The notes under the pieces are model-generated. The model worked only from the letters and a program-made list of their open reading frames with translations, had not been told where the DNA came from and ran no database searches. This document shows positions 1 to 7,698 of a stretch of 64,000 bases of DNA, one piece after another (the first letter of the stretch is position 1; each line of letters opens with the position of its first letter). This DNA comes from Parahaliea maris (lineage in GTDB: Bacteria > Pseudomonadota > Gammaproteobacteria > Pseudomonadales > Halieaceae). Position numbers and translations under genes: made by a program. Location: NCBI RefSeq assembly GCF_008064665.1, contig NZ_VRZA01000001.1, positions 1-64,000 of the forward strand. Reading direction: 5' to 3'.

Positions 1-37
1 GGAGACGTCGAGCAAAGACGGTGGTATTCCGAAAACA

Positions 38-67
38 ACAAACCCCGGCTAAATAACCGGGGTTTGT
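38..67 (-). terminator. Hairpin terminator for the minus-strand gene at 128-1114
   Basis: The arms at 38-48 and 57-67 are perfectly complementary (11 bp, 8-base loop). Read on the minus strand the hairpin is followed by a T-rich stretch (tgttttc), and it lies just past the stop of the beta-propeller gene. It pairs tail to tail with the plus-strand terminator at 79-100. Confidence 0.6.
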
Positions 68-78
68 CAGCAGTCTGA

Positions 79-100
79 GCCCGCGGTCAGCGGGCTTTTT
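79..100 (+). terminator. Intrinsic terminator of a gene left of the window
   Basis: The stem gcccgc/gcgggc (79-84 and 90-95) has a 5-base loop and is followed directly by five T residues (96-100) on the plus strand. It would end a rightward transcript entering from outside the window. Confidence 0.65.
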
Positions 101-127
101 GCAGCGTGAAACGCCGGGGGCCCAAGA

Positions 128-1114
128 TCAGGGCAAGGGCTCAACCTCCTTGAGCTTCAGTTTGGTCAGTTCGTAGGGCGTATCGGGCTCGGGGTAGGTC
201 GTGTAGTGGGCATTGTTGACGTACAGGGAATCCCCGAGAATCGCGCCGCTGGCTACACCGTCAAGGTTGTCCGGATCGGTGATATAACCAACCAGCCTAC
301 CCTGCAGCAGTGCCTTGTCCAGCGACACCACCTGTATGCGATCGATATCGTCAGGGTCGCCGGGATTAGCCGGGGTGAGGATATAAAGCGTGCGTTCATG
401 CATCACGATGCCGTCAATGAACCCGGTCAGGGGCGGTTCAACGGCAACCCGGTCCGAGTGTCCCGTTAGCGGGTCCACACGGTAAATCTGCGCCGTCACC
501 GAGTCCCCGATAATCAGGGCATCCCCTTTCGGGGTCGCCACGATTCCGTTGGCCGTGAAGGGGGTATTTTCTTCGTCATCCCCCACCATCGGGATGGGCA
601 GCGCGCCTTCCCCCTCGATCAATTGACCGTTGCGTGACAGCGGAAGCCGGTAGATGAAGGGGGCACTGAAGTTGGTGAAATAGACCGCCTCGCGAGTAAT
701 TGCGATATCGTTGATAACCTCGCCAAAGGGCGACAACTGGATCGTGGTGACCTCCTCACCCGTCTCGGCGTCGAATACCCAGGCATTGCCCCAATAGCAA
801 CCCGCCGCGTACAGGTAGTTGCTGCGGGGGTCCACTCGCATACCGAGCTTGTAGCAATCCGTTTCCACGTTGAAGTTATCTTCGGGCTCTACCAGGACCG
901 CACCCTCGCCGCTGCGCAGGTCAACTTTGTAGATCGAGCCATCGATGGAGCTGCTGTAGGCCGTCGTCCCACGACCAATAGTGAAACCCTCCACCGGGGA
1001 CCCGGTGAGCACCGGTACTATCTTGGGAAATGCGTTAGCAGTGGCGGGCTCAGCCTGTACCGGGAGTGTACAGGTGGCCGCGGCCAGGACGGCGATCATC
1101 AGGCGTTTCTTCAT
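128..1114 (-). CDS. Secreted beta-propeller protein, SMP-30/gluconolactonase-like
   Basis: A protein of 328 residues starting at the ATG at 1114. A longer reading to 1195 is possible, but only the internal ATG has a ribosome site (gaggaaag) and a clear signal peptide (MKKRLMIAVLAAATCTLPVQA). The mature part has repeating strand-turn units such as GSIYKVDLRSG, AQIYRVDPLTG and PFIYRLPLS, typical of NHL/SMP-30 six-bladed propellers that act as lactonases or as binding scaffolds. No catalytic residues can be assigned with confidence. It probably acts in the periplasm. It stands alone on its strand with its own terminator. The family assignment is from fold-like repeats only; the substrate is unknown. 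Confidence 0.7.
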   Translation of the reverse strand: MKKRLMIAVLAAATCTLPVQAEPATANAFPKIVPVLTGSPVEGFTIGRGTTAYSSSIDGSIYKVDLRSGEGAVLVEPEDNFNVETDCYKLGMRVDPRSNYLYAAGCYWGNAWVFDAETGEEVTTIQLSPFGEVINDIAITREAVYFTNFSAPFIYRLPLSRNGQLIEGEGALPIPMVGDDEENTPFTANGIVATPKGDALIIGDSVTAQIYRVDPLTGHSDRVAVEPPLTGFIDGIVMHERTLYILTPANPGDPDDIDRIQVVSLDKALLQGRLVGYITDPDNLDGVASGAILGDSLYVNNAHYTTYPEPDTPYELTKLKLKEVEPLP

Positions 1115-1459
1115 GGCATCTTTCCTCATTAGCCCAGAACATATTGATGGCGATGCAGCCAGTGCACGAGCAGCCGGGGAAGTACCGTTGGACAAGCGGG
1201 CGAGAGCCCTCCGCGGCTTTTGCGGCTGCCTGGTCAGAGGCTAGGATGAGACAGGCACGGGAACCTGATGAAACGCCGATATATTGCCGAGCAATTACCA
1301 GGAATTATGCAATTCATTGATTTTTATAGTTATTTTTTTCTACGATCTGGCGCGCCACTCGCAGCCTGAAAACCTGTGGGGGGCGAAAAACCCACCCCGG
1401 GTATGGAAAGTTTCAGGAGCATCAACGGCAGAGGAAAAGAAACCAGGCCCGGGAAATTG
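1115..1459. other. Intergenic region with AT-rich promoter-like stretch
   Basis: This is about 345 bases between two minus-strand genes. The section around 1300-1350 is strongly AT-rich against the GC-rich surroundings and is the likely promoter area for the beta-propeller gene. I could not place a convincing -35/-10 pair or an operator here. Confidence 0.3.
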
Positions 1460-1861
1460 TTACTGGTAGTCCCCTTCGCGGTAGAACCAGCGGCCCCCAA
1501 TACGCTCGAAGTGACTCACCTCGTGCAGGCGATGGCCGCGCCCGGCTTCCTTGTAGCGGGCGACGAATTCCACCGTGCCGGTATCGTCCTCCGGTCCGCC
1601 CTGTTCACTGCCAAGGATACGCAAGCCGATCCAGCGTTGCGCCGGATCGAGGCGCACCCGCGAGGGACGTGTCGCCGGGTGCCAGGTCGCCAGCAGGTAA
1701 TCGGCCTCGCCCCGGGCAAAGGCCGTGTAGCGTGAGCGCATCAACTGTTCGGCCGTTGGGGCGCACTCTTCGCTATCGATAAAGCGGCCGCAGCAGGCAC
1801 TGTAGTGCTGCCCGCTGCCGCAGGGACAGCCGGGGTCCTGCGCGACGGGTTTGCGGGACAC
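1460..1861 (-). CDS. ychJ: YchJ family protein with SEC-C zinc-binding motif
   Basis: A 133-residue protein that begins with a SEC-C type metal-binding motif (CPCGSGQHYSACC, about residues 12-25) and continues with the YchJ core (AEQLMRSRYTAFARG, YLLATWHP, WIGLRIL, VEFVARYK, HEVSHFER, WFYREGD). This is the usual length and order for the UPF0225/YchJ family, small cytoplasmic proteins of unknown biochemical role whose SEC-C motif resembles that at the SecA C-terminus. The stop lies 6 bases from the end of the upstream YebC-type gene, so the two are probably co-transcribed. Confidence 0.9.
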   Translation of the reverse strand: MSRKPVAQDPGCPCGSGQHYSACCGRFIDSEECAPTAEQLMRSRYTAFARGEADYLLATWHPATRPSRVRLDPAQRWIGLRILGSEQGGPEDDTGTVEFVARYKEAGRGHRLHEVSHFERIGGRWFYREGDYQ

Positions 1862-1867
1862 CTGCTG

Positions 1868-2581
1868 TTACCCGACGTTGTGGTAGACCTTCTGGACGTC
1901 TTCCACATCGTTCAACATGTCCATGAACTTCTCGAACATGGGCTCATCCTCGGCGGGAATGGCCGCCACTTCCCTGGGCACAAACTGGATCTCTTCGATT
2001 TCGAAGTCGATTTCGCCAAAGGATTCGTTGAGGGCCGTGCGCGCCTTGGCGAACTCGGTGGGTGGGGTAAACACGGTGATCTTCCCGTCGTCGGACTCGA
2101 TGTCCTCGACCTCGACATCCGCCAGCATCAGTGCTTCCAGCACGGCTTCTTCGTCGTCACCGGGGAAGACAAAAATGGCGCAGTGGTCGAAGGAATGGCT
2201 GACGCTGCCCGGGGTGCCGAGCTTGGCCTTGGTCTTGGTGAAGCACTGGCGTACGTCACCAATGGTACGGTTGGGATTGTCGGTCAGGCAGTCCACGATG
2301 ACCATGCAGCCGCCGGGGCCAAAACCCTCGTAGCGGGCCGGCGCGAAGTCCTCACCCGCCCCGCCCCTGGCCTTGTCGAGGGCCTTGTCGATGACATGCG
2401 CCGGGACCTGGTCCTTCTTGGCTCGATCGATGGCACTGCGCAGGGCAAGGTTGCCAGACGGGTCGACACCGCCCTGCTTGGCGGTCACGTAGATGACGCG
2501 TGCGTGCTTGCTGTAGACCCGGGCCTTCTGGTCCGAGGTCTTGGCCATGGATTCCTTGCGGTTCTGGTACGCTCTGCCCAT
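1868..2581 (-). CDS. yeeN: YebC/TACO1 family protein, YeeN-like
   Basis: A 237-residue protein of the YebC/PmpR/TACO1 family. Visible family blocks are [36 protein letters not shown] and the C-terminal DVQKVYHNV. The N-terminus ([14 protein letters not shown]) lacks the classic MAGHSKWANIKHRK start of YebC and is closer to the E. coli paralogue YeeN. Family members have been described as DNA-binding regulators and as translation factors that help ribosomes through proline stretches. Start chosen at the ATG ending at 2581, which matches the family length. It lies directly upstream of ychJ. Confidence 0.85.
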   Translation of the reverse strand: MGRAYQNRKESMAKTSDQKARVYSKHARVIYVTAKQGGVDPSGNLALRSAIDRAKKDQVPAHVIDKALDKARGGAGEDFAPARYEGFGPGGCMVIVDCLTDNPNRTIGDVRQCFTKTKAKLGTPGSVSHSFDHCAIFVFPGDDEEAVLEALMLADVEVEDIESDDGKITVFTPPTEFAKARTALNESFGEIDFEIEEIQFVPREVAAIPAEDEPMFEKFMDMLNDVEDVQKVYHNVG

Positions 2582-2722
2582 AAATCTGATCCGGAAAAGG
2601 CGCGTATTTTACCCGAAAAACGTCGCTTCGCCAGCGTGATGACCACAACCACCCGCTGCCCACCGCCCCCCTGCCACGGCAACATTGCCGGAAAGGAGCC
2701 GCCGCAGCGGCAGAAAATCAAG

Positions 2723-2744
2723 ACCGGGGGCCAAAGCCCCCGGT
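2723..2744 (-). terminator. Terminator behind the secreted protein gene
   Basis: A perfect 9-bp GC-rich stem (accgggggc/gcccccggt) with a 4-base loop lies 10 bases past the stop at 2755. On the minus strand it is followed by cttgattttc, a modest T-tract. It separates this gene from the YebC-type gene. Confidence 0.6.
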
Positions 2745-2754
2745 AATCCCTACC

Positions 2755-3186
2755 TCACTTGAACGTGATCTCGCGCAACAGTGTCTCGCCCATGATGGTC
2801 CTGATCTCACCGCGTTTGATGTTCTGCTCCTGCCCCTTGTCCAGTGAACCGAACAATTTCTCGTTCTGTGCATCGTAGTAGGAGCGAGGCGTGTCGAGCA
2901 TTTCGGCGCCAGACTTCCATTCCACCATCAGATACAGGTCCGGCTCATCATTGGCACCATTGACGTTATACATCATGCGGTAACTCAGCACCTTGCCATC
3001 AGCAATCAGCATTTCCATGCTCTTTTTCCACGCCCCATTAATGTTTTCCAGGTAATCATCGAAATGACCGGGGTGTGTATCAACAGCGGTTACAGTCCAA
3101 TAGGTACCGGGGTCGTAAACGTAATCTTCTGCGATCGCCGCCAGGGGCAACATCGATACAGTTAAAACGAGTGCAAGCTTTTTCAT
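2755..3186 (-). CDS. Secreted protein of unknown function, NIPSNAP/dimeric alpha-beta barrel-like
   Basis: A 143-residue protein with a clear signal peptide (MKKLALVLTVSMLPLAAIAE). The ATG at 3186 is preceded by gaaggtaac, so it is preferred over the 37-residue upstream extension. The mature part (TYWTVTAVDTHPGHFDDYLE, YRMMYNVNG, PDLYLMVEWKS, LREITF) has the strand-helix-strand pattern with the aromatic 'PGHFDDY' element seen in dimeric alpha/beta barrel (ABM/NIPSNAP-like) proteins. That similarity is by eye only. No enzyme motif is visible. It is a single-gene transcript closed by a hairpin at 2723-2744. Confidence 0.7.
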   Translation of the reverse strand: MKKLALVLTVSMLPLAAIAEDYVYDPGTYWTVTAVDTHPGHFDDYLENINGAWKKSMEMLIADGKVLSYRMMYNVNGANDEPDLYLMVEWKSGAEMLDTPRSYYDAQNEKLFGSLDKGQEQNIKRGEIRTIMGETLLREITFK

Positions 3187-3463
3187 ATTGTTACCTTCAT
3201 GCAAGTCATTGGACCACGTCTCAGCTGGCAGACAGAACAAGGATGCGCGGTGGCGCCATGGCGCCCATTTGCACATACACGCCCACATACCCGTCAACTG
3301 AACTGCCGTGGAATTCGGGTGAATCTGTACAACGGGTTCCAGGTGGGCTCCAAAACCTAGTAATGACTATAGACCAGTAACCGGAATCCGCTGCCGATTG
3401 TTGAGGCTTGCCTCACAAATCCGGCGCCGGCGCGCCGGACAAACTTGCTTGCAAATAATATAT

Positions 3464-3493
3464 CGGTTGATACCATTTAAAGTATATCAGCCG
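3464..3493. promoter_or_regulatory. Inverted repeat upstream of the MpaB-like gene
   Basis: The arms cggttgata (3464-3472) and tatcagccg (3485-3493) are complementary with one mismatch and separated by 12 AT-rich bases. The element lies 12 bases before the probable start at 3506, so a bound repressor could block transcription or translation start. The regulator is unknown. Confidence 0.35.
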
Positions 3494-3505
3494 TTAACTT
3501 TCGGG

Positions 3506-4450
3506 ATGACCATCATGCGCACCAACATAAAGCAGGGCAGCGGCCCCAGCGTCGACTTCTCCAATCCCCCGGGAGCACCGGCCTACTGCGCTCCCGATTC
3601 CATGCAATGGCGCATTTACAAGAACCCTATCGCCCTCGGTATCGGCGGCATCTGCGCGGTGTTGCTCGAGTTTGCCGACCCCCGTATCCGCAGCGGGGTC
3701 TGGGACCACTCCACCTACAAGATCGATCCCATCGGTCGCTCCCAGCGGACCGGGTTGGCGGCCATGGTCGGCGTGTACGCCCAGCGGGAAACTGCGGAGA
3801 AGATGATTGCTGGCATCACCCGCCTGCACCACAAGGTGGAAGGCAAAACACCGGCAGGGCAGAGCTACCGGGCCATGGATCCCGAACTGCTCAACTGGGT
3901 GTACGCCACGGCATCCTATGGCTTTGTCACCGCTTATGATCGATTCGTCTGCCGCCTGACAGACGATGAGAAAGACCGTTTCTGGAACGGCGGCGGCGAA
4001 CTGGCAGCGCTTTACGGCGTCACCCGTACCGCGAAATCGGAGGCGGACTTTATGGTGATGATGGAAGCCCTGGCCCCCGGTTTTGAATCCCACCCCATCA
4101 ACACCGAGTTCCTTGATATTGCCCAGAACAGTGACTCTGTTGGCGGCATCCCCCTGTTTGTGAAACGGGCGATTACCCGCGCCTCGGTATCGCTACTCCC
4201 CCCCCTGGTCCGTGAAAAGCTCGCGCTGGGTAAAACCTGGGACCTCACGCTATTCGACCGCATGCTGCTGAAAGTCATGGGGCAACTGGCTGAACGCAAG
4301 TTTGATCCCGAGTCCGCTCCCGCGCTGGCCAGTGAGCGTCTCGGCCTCCCCGCCAACTTCCTGTGGCAGAGCCACAACCGGCAACAGACACTGCTGGAGA
4401 ATGCCGGGCTGGACGGGCGTGCTCCGGCAGGGGTTCAGGGAGTCCACTGA
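3506..4450 (+). CDS. Oxygenase MpaB family protein (DUF2236)
   Basis: About 314 residues from the ATG at 3506; an ATG at 3515 is equally possible, and neither has a strong ribosome site. Family features seen are the N-terminal WRIYKNPIALGIGGICAVLLEFADPRIR block (split here as WRIYKNP and LLEFADPRIRSGVWDHS), the HHKVEGK segment around residue 110, and YRAMDPELLNWVYATASYGF. DUF2236 proteins include latex-clearing rubber oxygenases and fungal MpaB, heme-binding oxygenases or cleaving enzymes. The substrate here is unknown. It has no signal peptide, so it should be cytoplasmic. It appears monocistronic, with an inverted repeat just upstream. Confidence 0.82.
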   Translation: MTIMRTNIKQGSGPSVDFSNPPGAPAYCAPDSMQWRIYKNPIALGIGGICAVLLEFADPRIRSGVWDHSTYKIDPIGRSQRTGLAAMVGVYAQRETAEKMIAGITRLHHKVEGKTPAGQSYRAMDPELLNWVYATASYGFVTAYDRFVCRLTDDEKDRFWNGGGELAALYGVTRTAKSEADFMVMMEALAPGFESHPINTEFLDIAQNSDSVGGIPLFVKRAITRASVSLLPPLVREKLALGKTWDLTLFDRMLLKVMGQLAERKFDPESAPALASERLGLPANFLWQSHNRQQTLLENAGLDGRAPAGVQGVH

Positions 4451-4512
4451 CCACGGTCAGTTCCCGGGTAAGCCTCCCCCCTGCTTCGAGCGGAGTGGAC
4501 TCCCTCCACCAC

Positions 4513-4531
4513 ATCGCTATAGTAGAGCGAT
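4513..4531. promoter_or_regulatory. Inverted repeat in the promoter region of the CadC-like regulator
   Basis: The arms atcgct (4513-4518) and agcgat (4526-4531) form a perfect 6-7-6 inverted repeat 58 bases before the start codon of the regulator. This could be an autoregulatory operator. No -35/-10 pair was assigned. Confidence 0.3.
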
Positions 4532-4588
4532 AACTAACACTGCGCGGCCGGCGGGAGAGCGCCGGCGTTCCGGGGAAGGGAAACAGCT

Positions 4589-6880
4589 TTGGGAGTCTCG
4601 CACGAGTTCGGACCCTGGCAGTTCGATGTCGATACCGGCGACCTGACACGGGCCGGGGATGTGGTGCGGCTGGAACCAACCGTCGCCAGGGTCCTGGATT
4701 ACATGCTGTCCAACCAGGACCGCCTGATCACCCGCGCGGAGCTGATCGAGCAGGTATGGCGCAACCGGGTGGTTTCCGACGATTCCATCAACCGGGCGAT
4801 TTCCATACTTCGCCAGTCCCTCGACCGGGAGCAGCGGGACGCCTACATCAAAACCCTGCCGCGCCGGGGTTATCGCGCCAGCTTCCCGCCACCGCAACGT
4901 GCCCCAACCCCACCACCAGCCGCAGCAGCCGAAGAAACTGTTCCGGAAACGCCGCCACTGGAACTGGTCACCGAAACGGCCACCGCAGCCCCGGTGCGCA
5001 CGCAGAGCGCCAGATGGGCAGCCTACGGCGCGGTAACCGCGGTACTGATTGCTTTCCTCCTGACCTACCCCTGGCGCAACACCGATAGCCCTGCACCGGC
5101 CGCGGCGACCCTGGCAGTGCTCCCCTTTCAGGAACTGGGCGGTGAGCAGGAGCCAAAATATCTGGGTGAGGGCATCAGCGACTGGATCATTCTGCGACTT
5201 GCGGATGTGAACGAGCTGCAGGTCACCGCCCGCACGTCATCGTTCTCCCTGCGCAACCGGGGAATGACCATCGAGCAGATTGCCGAGGCGCTGAATGTCA
5301 GCCACGTTCTGGAAGGCAGTGTGCAAAAACAGGGGGACCGCCTGCGGGTTATCGCCCGCCTGATTCGCGGCGATTCCGAACGGGAAGTCTGGTCCAACAG
5401 CTTTGACCGGAATATCGACGAGCTGTTCTCCATCCAGGACGATATTGCCCATGCCATCGTCGCTTCACTCAAGGGCACCCTGCTGCGCGGGGAAAAGGAC
5501 GAGTACGAGCCGACCGCCGCAAGCTTCCAGCTCACCCTGCGCGGACGGCAGGCCTACAACCGGCACACCCAGGCGGGCTACCTCGACGCAACGCAATACC
5601 TCGAGGAGGCGGTGGCTGCAGACCCCGAATACGCCCTCCCCCACCTGTTGCTGGCGAAGACCCTGCGCGCCTCGATTCATGCCGATTCGGTGGTGCACAT
5701 CTACCCTTCCGGAGAGCGCGAGGCCATCCTGGCCTCTATCACGCAGCACCTCGATACCGCCCTGCGCCTGGACCCGATTCTCAGTGAAGCACACGCGCTG
5801 CGTGCCCAGATACTCCAGCAGCGGGGCGAAGAGGCAGCGGCGGAGGATGCCTTCCAGCAGGCGCTGGAATTCGGGCCCAACAATCCGGAGGTGCTGGCGG
5901 ACTACGCCCGCTGGCTGTCAGAGCGCCAGCGCAACGAGGAGAGCCTCGTTGTGCTGCGCCGCGCCGCAGCCCAGGACCCGCGCAACAACCGCCTGCAGCA
6001 ACTGCTGGGGCGCGTATTGTGGGGCATGGGCCTGGCGGAACAGGCGGTCGCGGTGATCGAGGAAAACCTGCGCATTCACCCGGATGCGGCCAATAATCTC
6101 AGCCTGCTGGCTCGCTGGCATATGCAGCTCGGTGAGCCGGGGCAGTCCATGCTTTACTACATGGCCGAGCGCGACCTGGATCCGGATAACCCCCACCGGC
6201 AATGGGCCGTGTGCCTGATGCACTGGCAACTGTGGGACAATGCCACCGCTCTCCGCTGCATTGACCACCTATTGGCCGACCACCCGGACTATTACGAGGC
6301 CCGCAAATGGCAAGCGGAGCTGCAGGGCGACCACGCACGCGCTACCGAAATCGTACTGGAGCAGATCGAGCGCTATCCGGATGTTCAGTACTACAAGCTG
6401 CAACTGCTCTCGCTCTACACCGCGCAGGCGCGTTGGCAGGCAATTATCGCCCTCGCCCGGGAGACATTTCCCGAGCTGACGGAACGTCCGCCGAAAATCA
6501 ACGATATCAATATCTGGGCAGCACGCGAACTCGCCACGGCTCTGGCCCGTACTGGCCAGGACCAGGCCATGCGTGAGCTTTCTCAGGCTTCCCTGCAGCA
6601 CATCGACCGCACGCGCAAGCTGCAACGGGGAGGCTACACCACCGGCATCGACGACCTCGTTTTCCTGGCGTTATTGGGGCGCACGGAAGAGGCCTTCGAG
6701 CGCCTGGAAGCAGCGATCGACCAGCGTTTCTCGTTTTACTCGCAGGTCATCCTGCTGGCTCCTGAACCCATCGACACCCTGCGCGGCCCCAGACTGGAGG
6801 CCCTCATCGACCGTCAGCGCGCCTTCCTGGAATCAGAACGCCGGTGGTATCAGCAACAACTGGCGCAGCGGATGCCCTAA
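4589..6880 (+). CDS. CadC-like membrane regulator: wHTH, TM helix, FlgO-like domain, TPRs
   Basis: A 763-residue protein that starts with TTG, preceded by a strong ribosome site (ggggaaggg, 4573-4581). Residues 1-100 are an OmpR/PhoB-type winged helix (FGPWQFDVDTGDLTR, RLEPTVARVLDYML, NRVVSDDSINRAISILRQ, YIKTLPRRGYR). A proline-rich linker leads to one membrane helix at 142-161. Outside, about 172-295 resemble the FlgO/adenylate-cyclase-associated domain (LAVLPFQELG, YLGEGISDWI, VLEGSVQKQGDRLRV, SIQDDIA), and TPR repeats fill the rest. The layout is that of one-component membrane-bound regulators such as CadC: DNA binding inside, sensing in the periplasm. Its target is unknown; the nearest candidates are the convergent receptor operon at 6877-9947. 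The last 4 bases overlap that operon's last gene. Confidence 0.85.
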   Translation: MGVSHEFGPWQFDVDTGDLTRAGDVVRLEPTVARVLDYMLSNQDRLITRAELIEQVWRNRVVSDDSINRAISILRQSLDREQRDAYIKTLPRRGYRASFPPPQRAPTPPPAAAAEETVPETPPLELVTETATAAPVRTQSARWAAYGAVTAVLIAFLLTYPWRNTDSPAPAAATLAVLPFQELGGEQEPKYLGEGISDWIILRLADVNELQVTARTSSFSLRNRGMTIEQIAEALNVSHVLEGSVQKQGDRLRVIARLIRGDSEREVWSNSFDRNIDELFSIQDDIAHAIVASLKGTLLRGEKDEYEPTAASFQLTLRGRQAYNRHTQAGYLDATQYLEEAVAADPEYALPHLLLAKTLRASIHADSVVHIYPSGEREAILASITQHLDTALRLDPILSEAHALRAQILQQRGEEAAAEDAFQQALEFGPNNPEVLADYARWLSERQRNEESLVVLRRAAAQDPRNNRLQQLLGRVLWGMGLAEQAVAVIEENLRIHPDAANNLSLLARWHMQLGEPGQSMLYYMAERDLDPDNPHRQWAVCLMHWQLWDNATALRCIDHLLADHPDYYEARKWQAELQGDHARATEIVLEQIERYPDVQYYKLQLLSLYTAQARWQAIIALARETFPELTERPPKINDINIWAARELATALARTGQDQAMRELSQASLQHIDRTRKLQRGGYTTGIDDLVFLALLGRTEEAFERLEAAIDQRFSFYSQVILLAPEPIDTLRGPRLEALIDRQRAFLESERRWYQQQLAQRMP

Positions 6881-7698
6881 GCCTGGCGCGGTGTACCGCG
6901 CCGCCAGGCAATCCACAGCAGTGTGACCACCAGCGCAGCAGCGAGCAATGAAGGTATGAGGATGGGTAGCTGCCGATACCACTCTGTAAAGCCCCCCCAC
7001 AGGGATCCCGCGCCGGCAAGCTCGAAGCCCAGTTGCTGGGCGAACACCACCACCCCGCAGATCACAAAAGGCTCGCCCCCCGCGCCGCGCCAGCGGCTGT
7101 GCAGGCACAGGCCCGCCAAGACCGCCAATAACACGCCCTGGGCCAGGCGCAGATTGACCGGATACTGATCCAGGGAGCTCATCAGGAGCCCCGGCACCCA
7201 GAAACCGATAAAGCGGGACAAGGCCGGTGTCAGCAATAACAGGGCGCTACAGGCGAACCAGCGAACATGGCGCTGGGGCCGGGCCCGGTCCCGCAGTGCA
7301 GCACCGACGAAGCCCGCAAAAGCTATCAGGGCAATGGCGTTCATGAAGGCGATATTGACACCGAAACGCACCGCCAGCGGATGCTCGCTATTCAACATGG
7401 CGTGAATGGACGCCAGCCCGCAGGCCACGAACAGCGGCGCCACTAACAGGACACTTCTCCCCAGCCAGCGGTGCCCGCTGCGATACCCGGTGCGAGCGAG
7501 CCAGGACTGGCTGATCAATAACAGCAGCCAGGCCGCTCCCGTCAGCCCGTGCATGTGCTGCAGCGGGCTGGCCTGCACAAAATGCAGCAGCCAGGAGGGG
7601 TAGAACGCCGCTGCCGCCAGCGCCACGAGCCCTGCCAGAAACCAGTGCGCAGACGAATAAGGCGAGGTTCCCACCCGGTCGCTGGACACGCTCATCAC
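6877..7698 (-). CDS. Polytopic membrane protein, unknown function
   Basis: A 273-residue protein made mainly of hydrophobic segments; I count about seven (for example WFLAGLVALAAAAFYPSWL, LTGAAWLLLLISQSWLA, SVLLVAPLFVACGLASI, IALIAFAGFVGAAL, WFACSALLLLTP, VLLAVLAGLCLH and LLAAALVVTLLWIAW). His residues in HFVQASPLQHMHG and WLGRS/HRW motifs recall DUF2306-like or heme-associated membrane proteins, but no family is certain. The start overlaps the end of the TonB receptor gene by 4 bases, so translation is probably coupled and the two are likely to work together in uptake. The 3' end overlaps the convergent CadC-like gene by 4 bases. Confidence 0.7.
   Translation of the reverse strand: MMSVSSDRVGTSPYSSAHWFLAGLVALAAAAFYPSWLLHFVQASPLQHMHGLTGAAWLLLLISQSWLARTGYRSGHRWLGRSVLLVAPLFVACGLASIHAMLNSEHPLAVRFGVNIAFMNAIALIAFAGFVGAALRDRARPQRHVRWFACSALLLLTPALSRFIGFWVPGLLMSSLDQYPVNLRLAQGVLLAVLAGLCLHSRWRGAGGEPFVICGVVVFAQQLGFELAGAGSLWGGFTEWYRQLPILIPSLLAAALVVTLLWIAWRRGTPRQA

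Noticed and set aside
1805-2746. 313-residue plus-strand open frame
   Set aside because: Antisense to ychJ and the YebC/YeeN gene, both of which match known families along their full length.
3252-3265. Palindrome ggcgccatggcgcc
   Set aside because: Perfect, but GC-only and overlapping restriction-site-like sequence; no placement relative to a promoter makes an operator call convincing.
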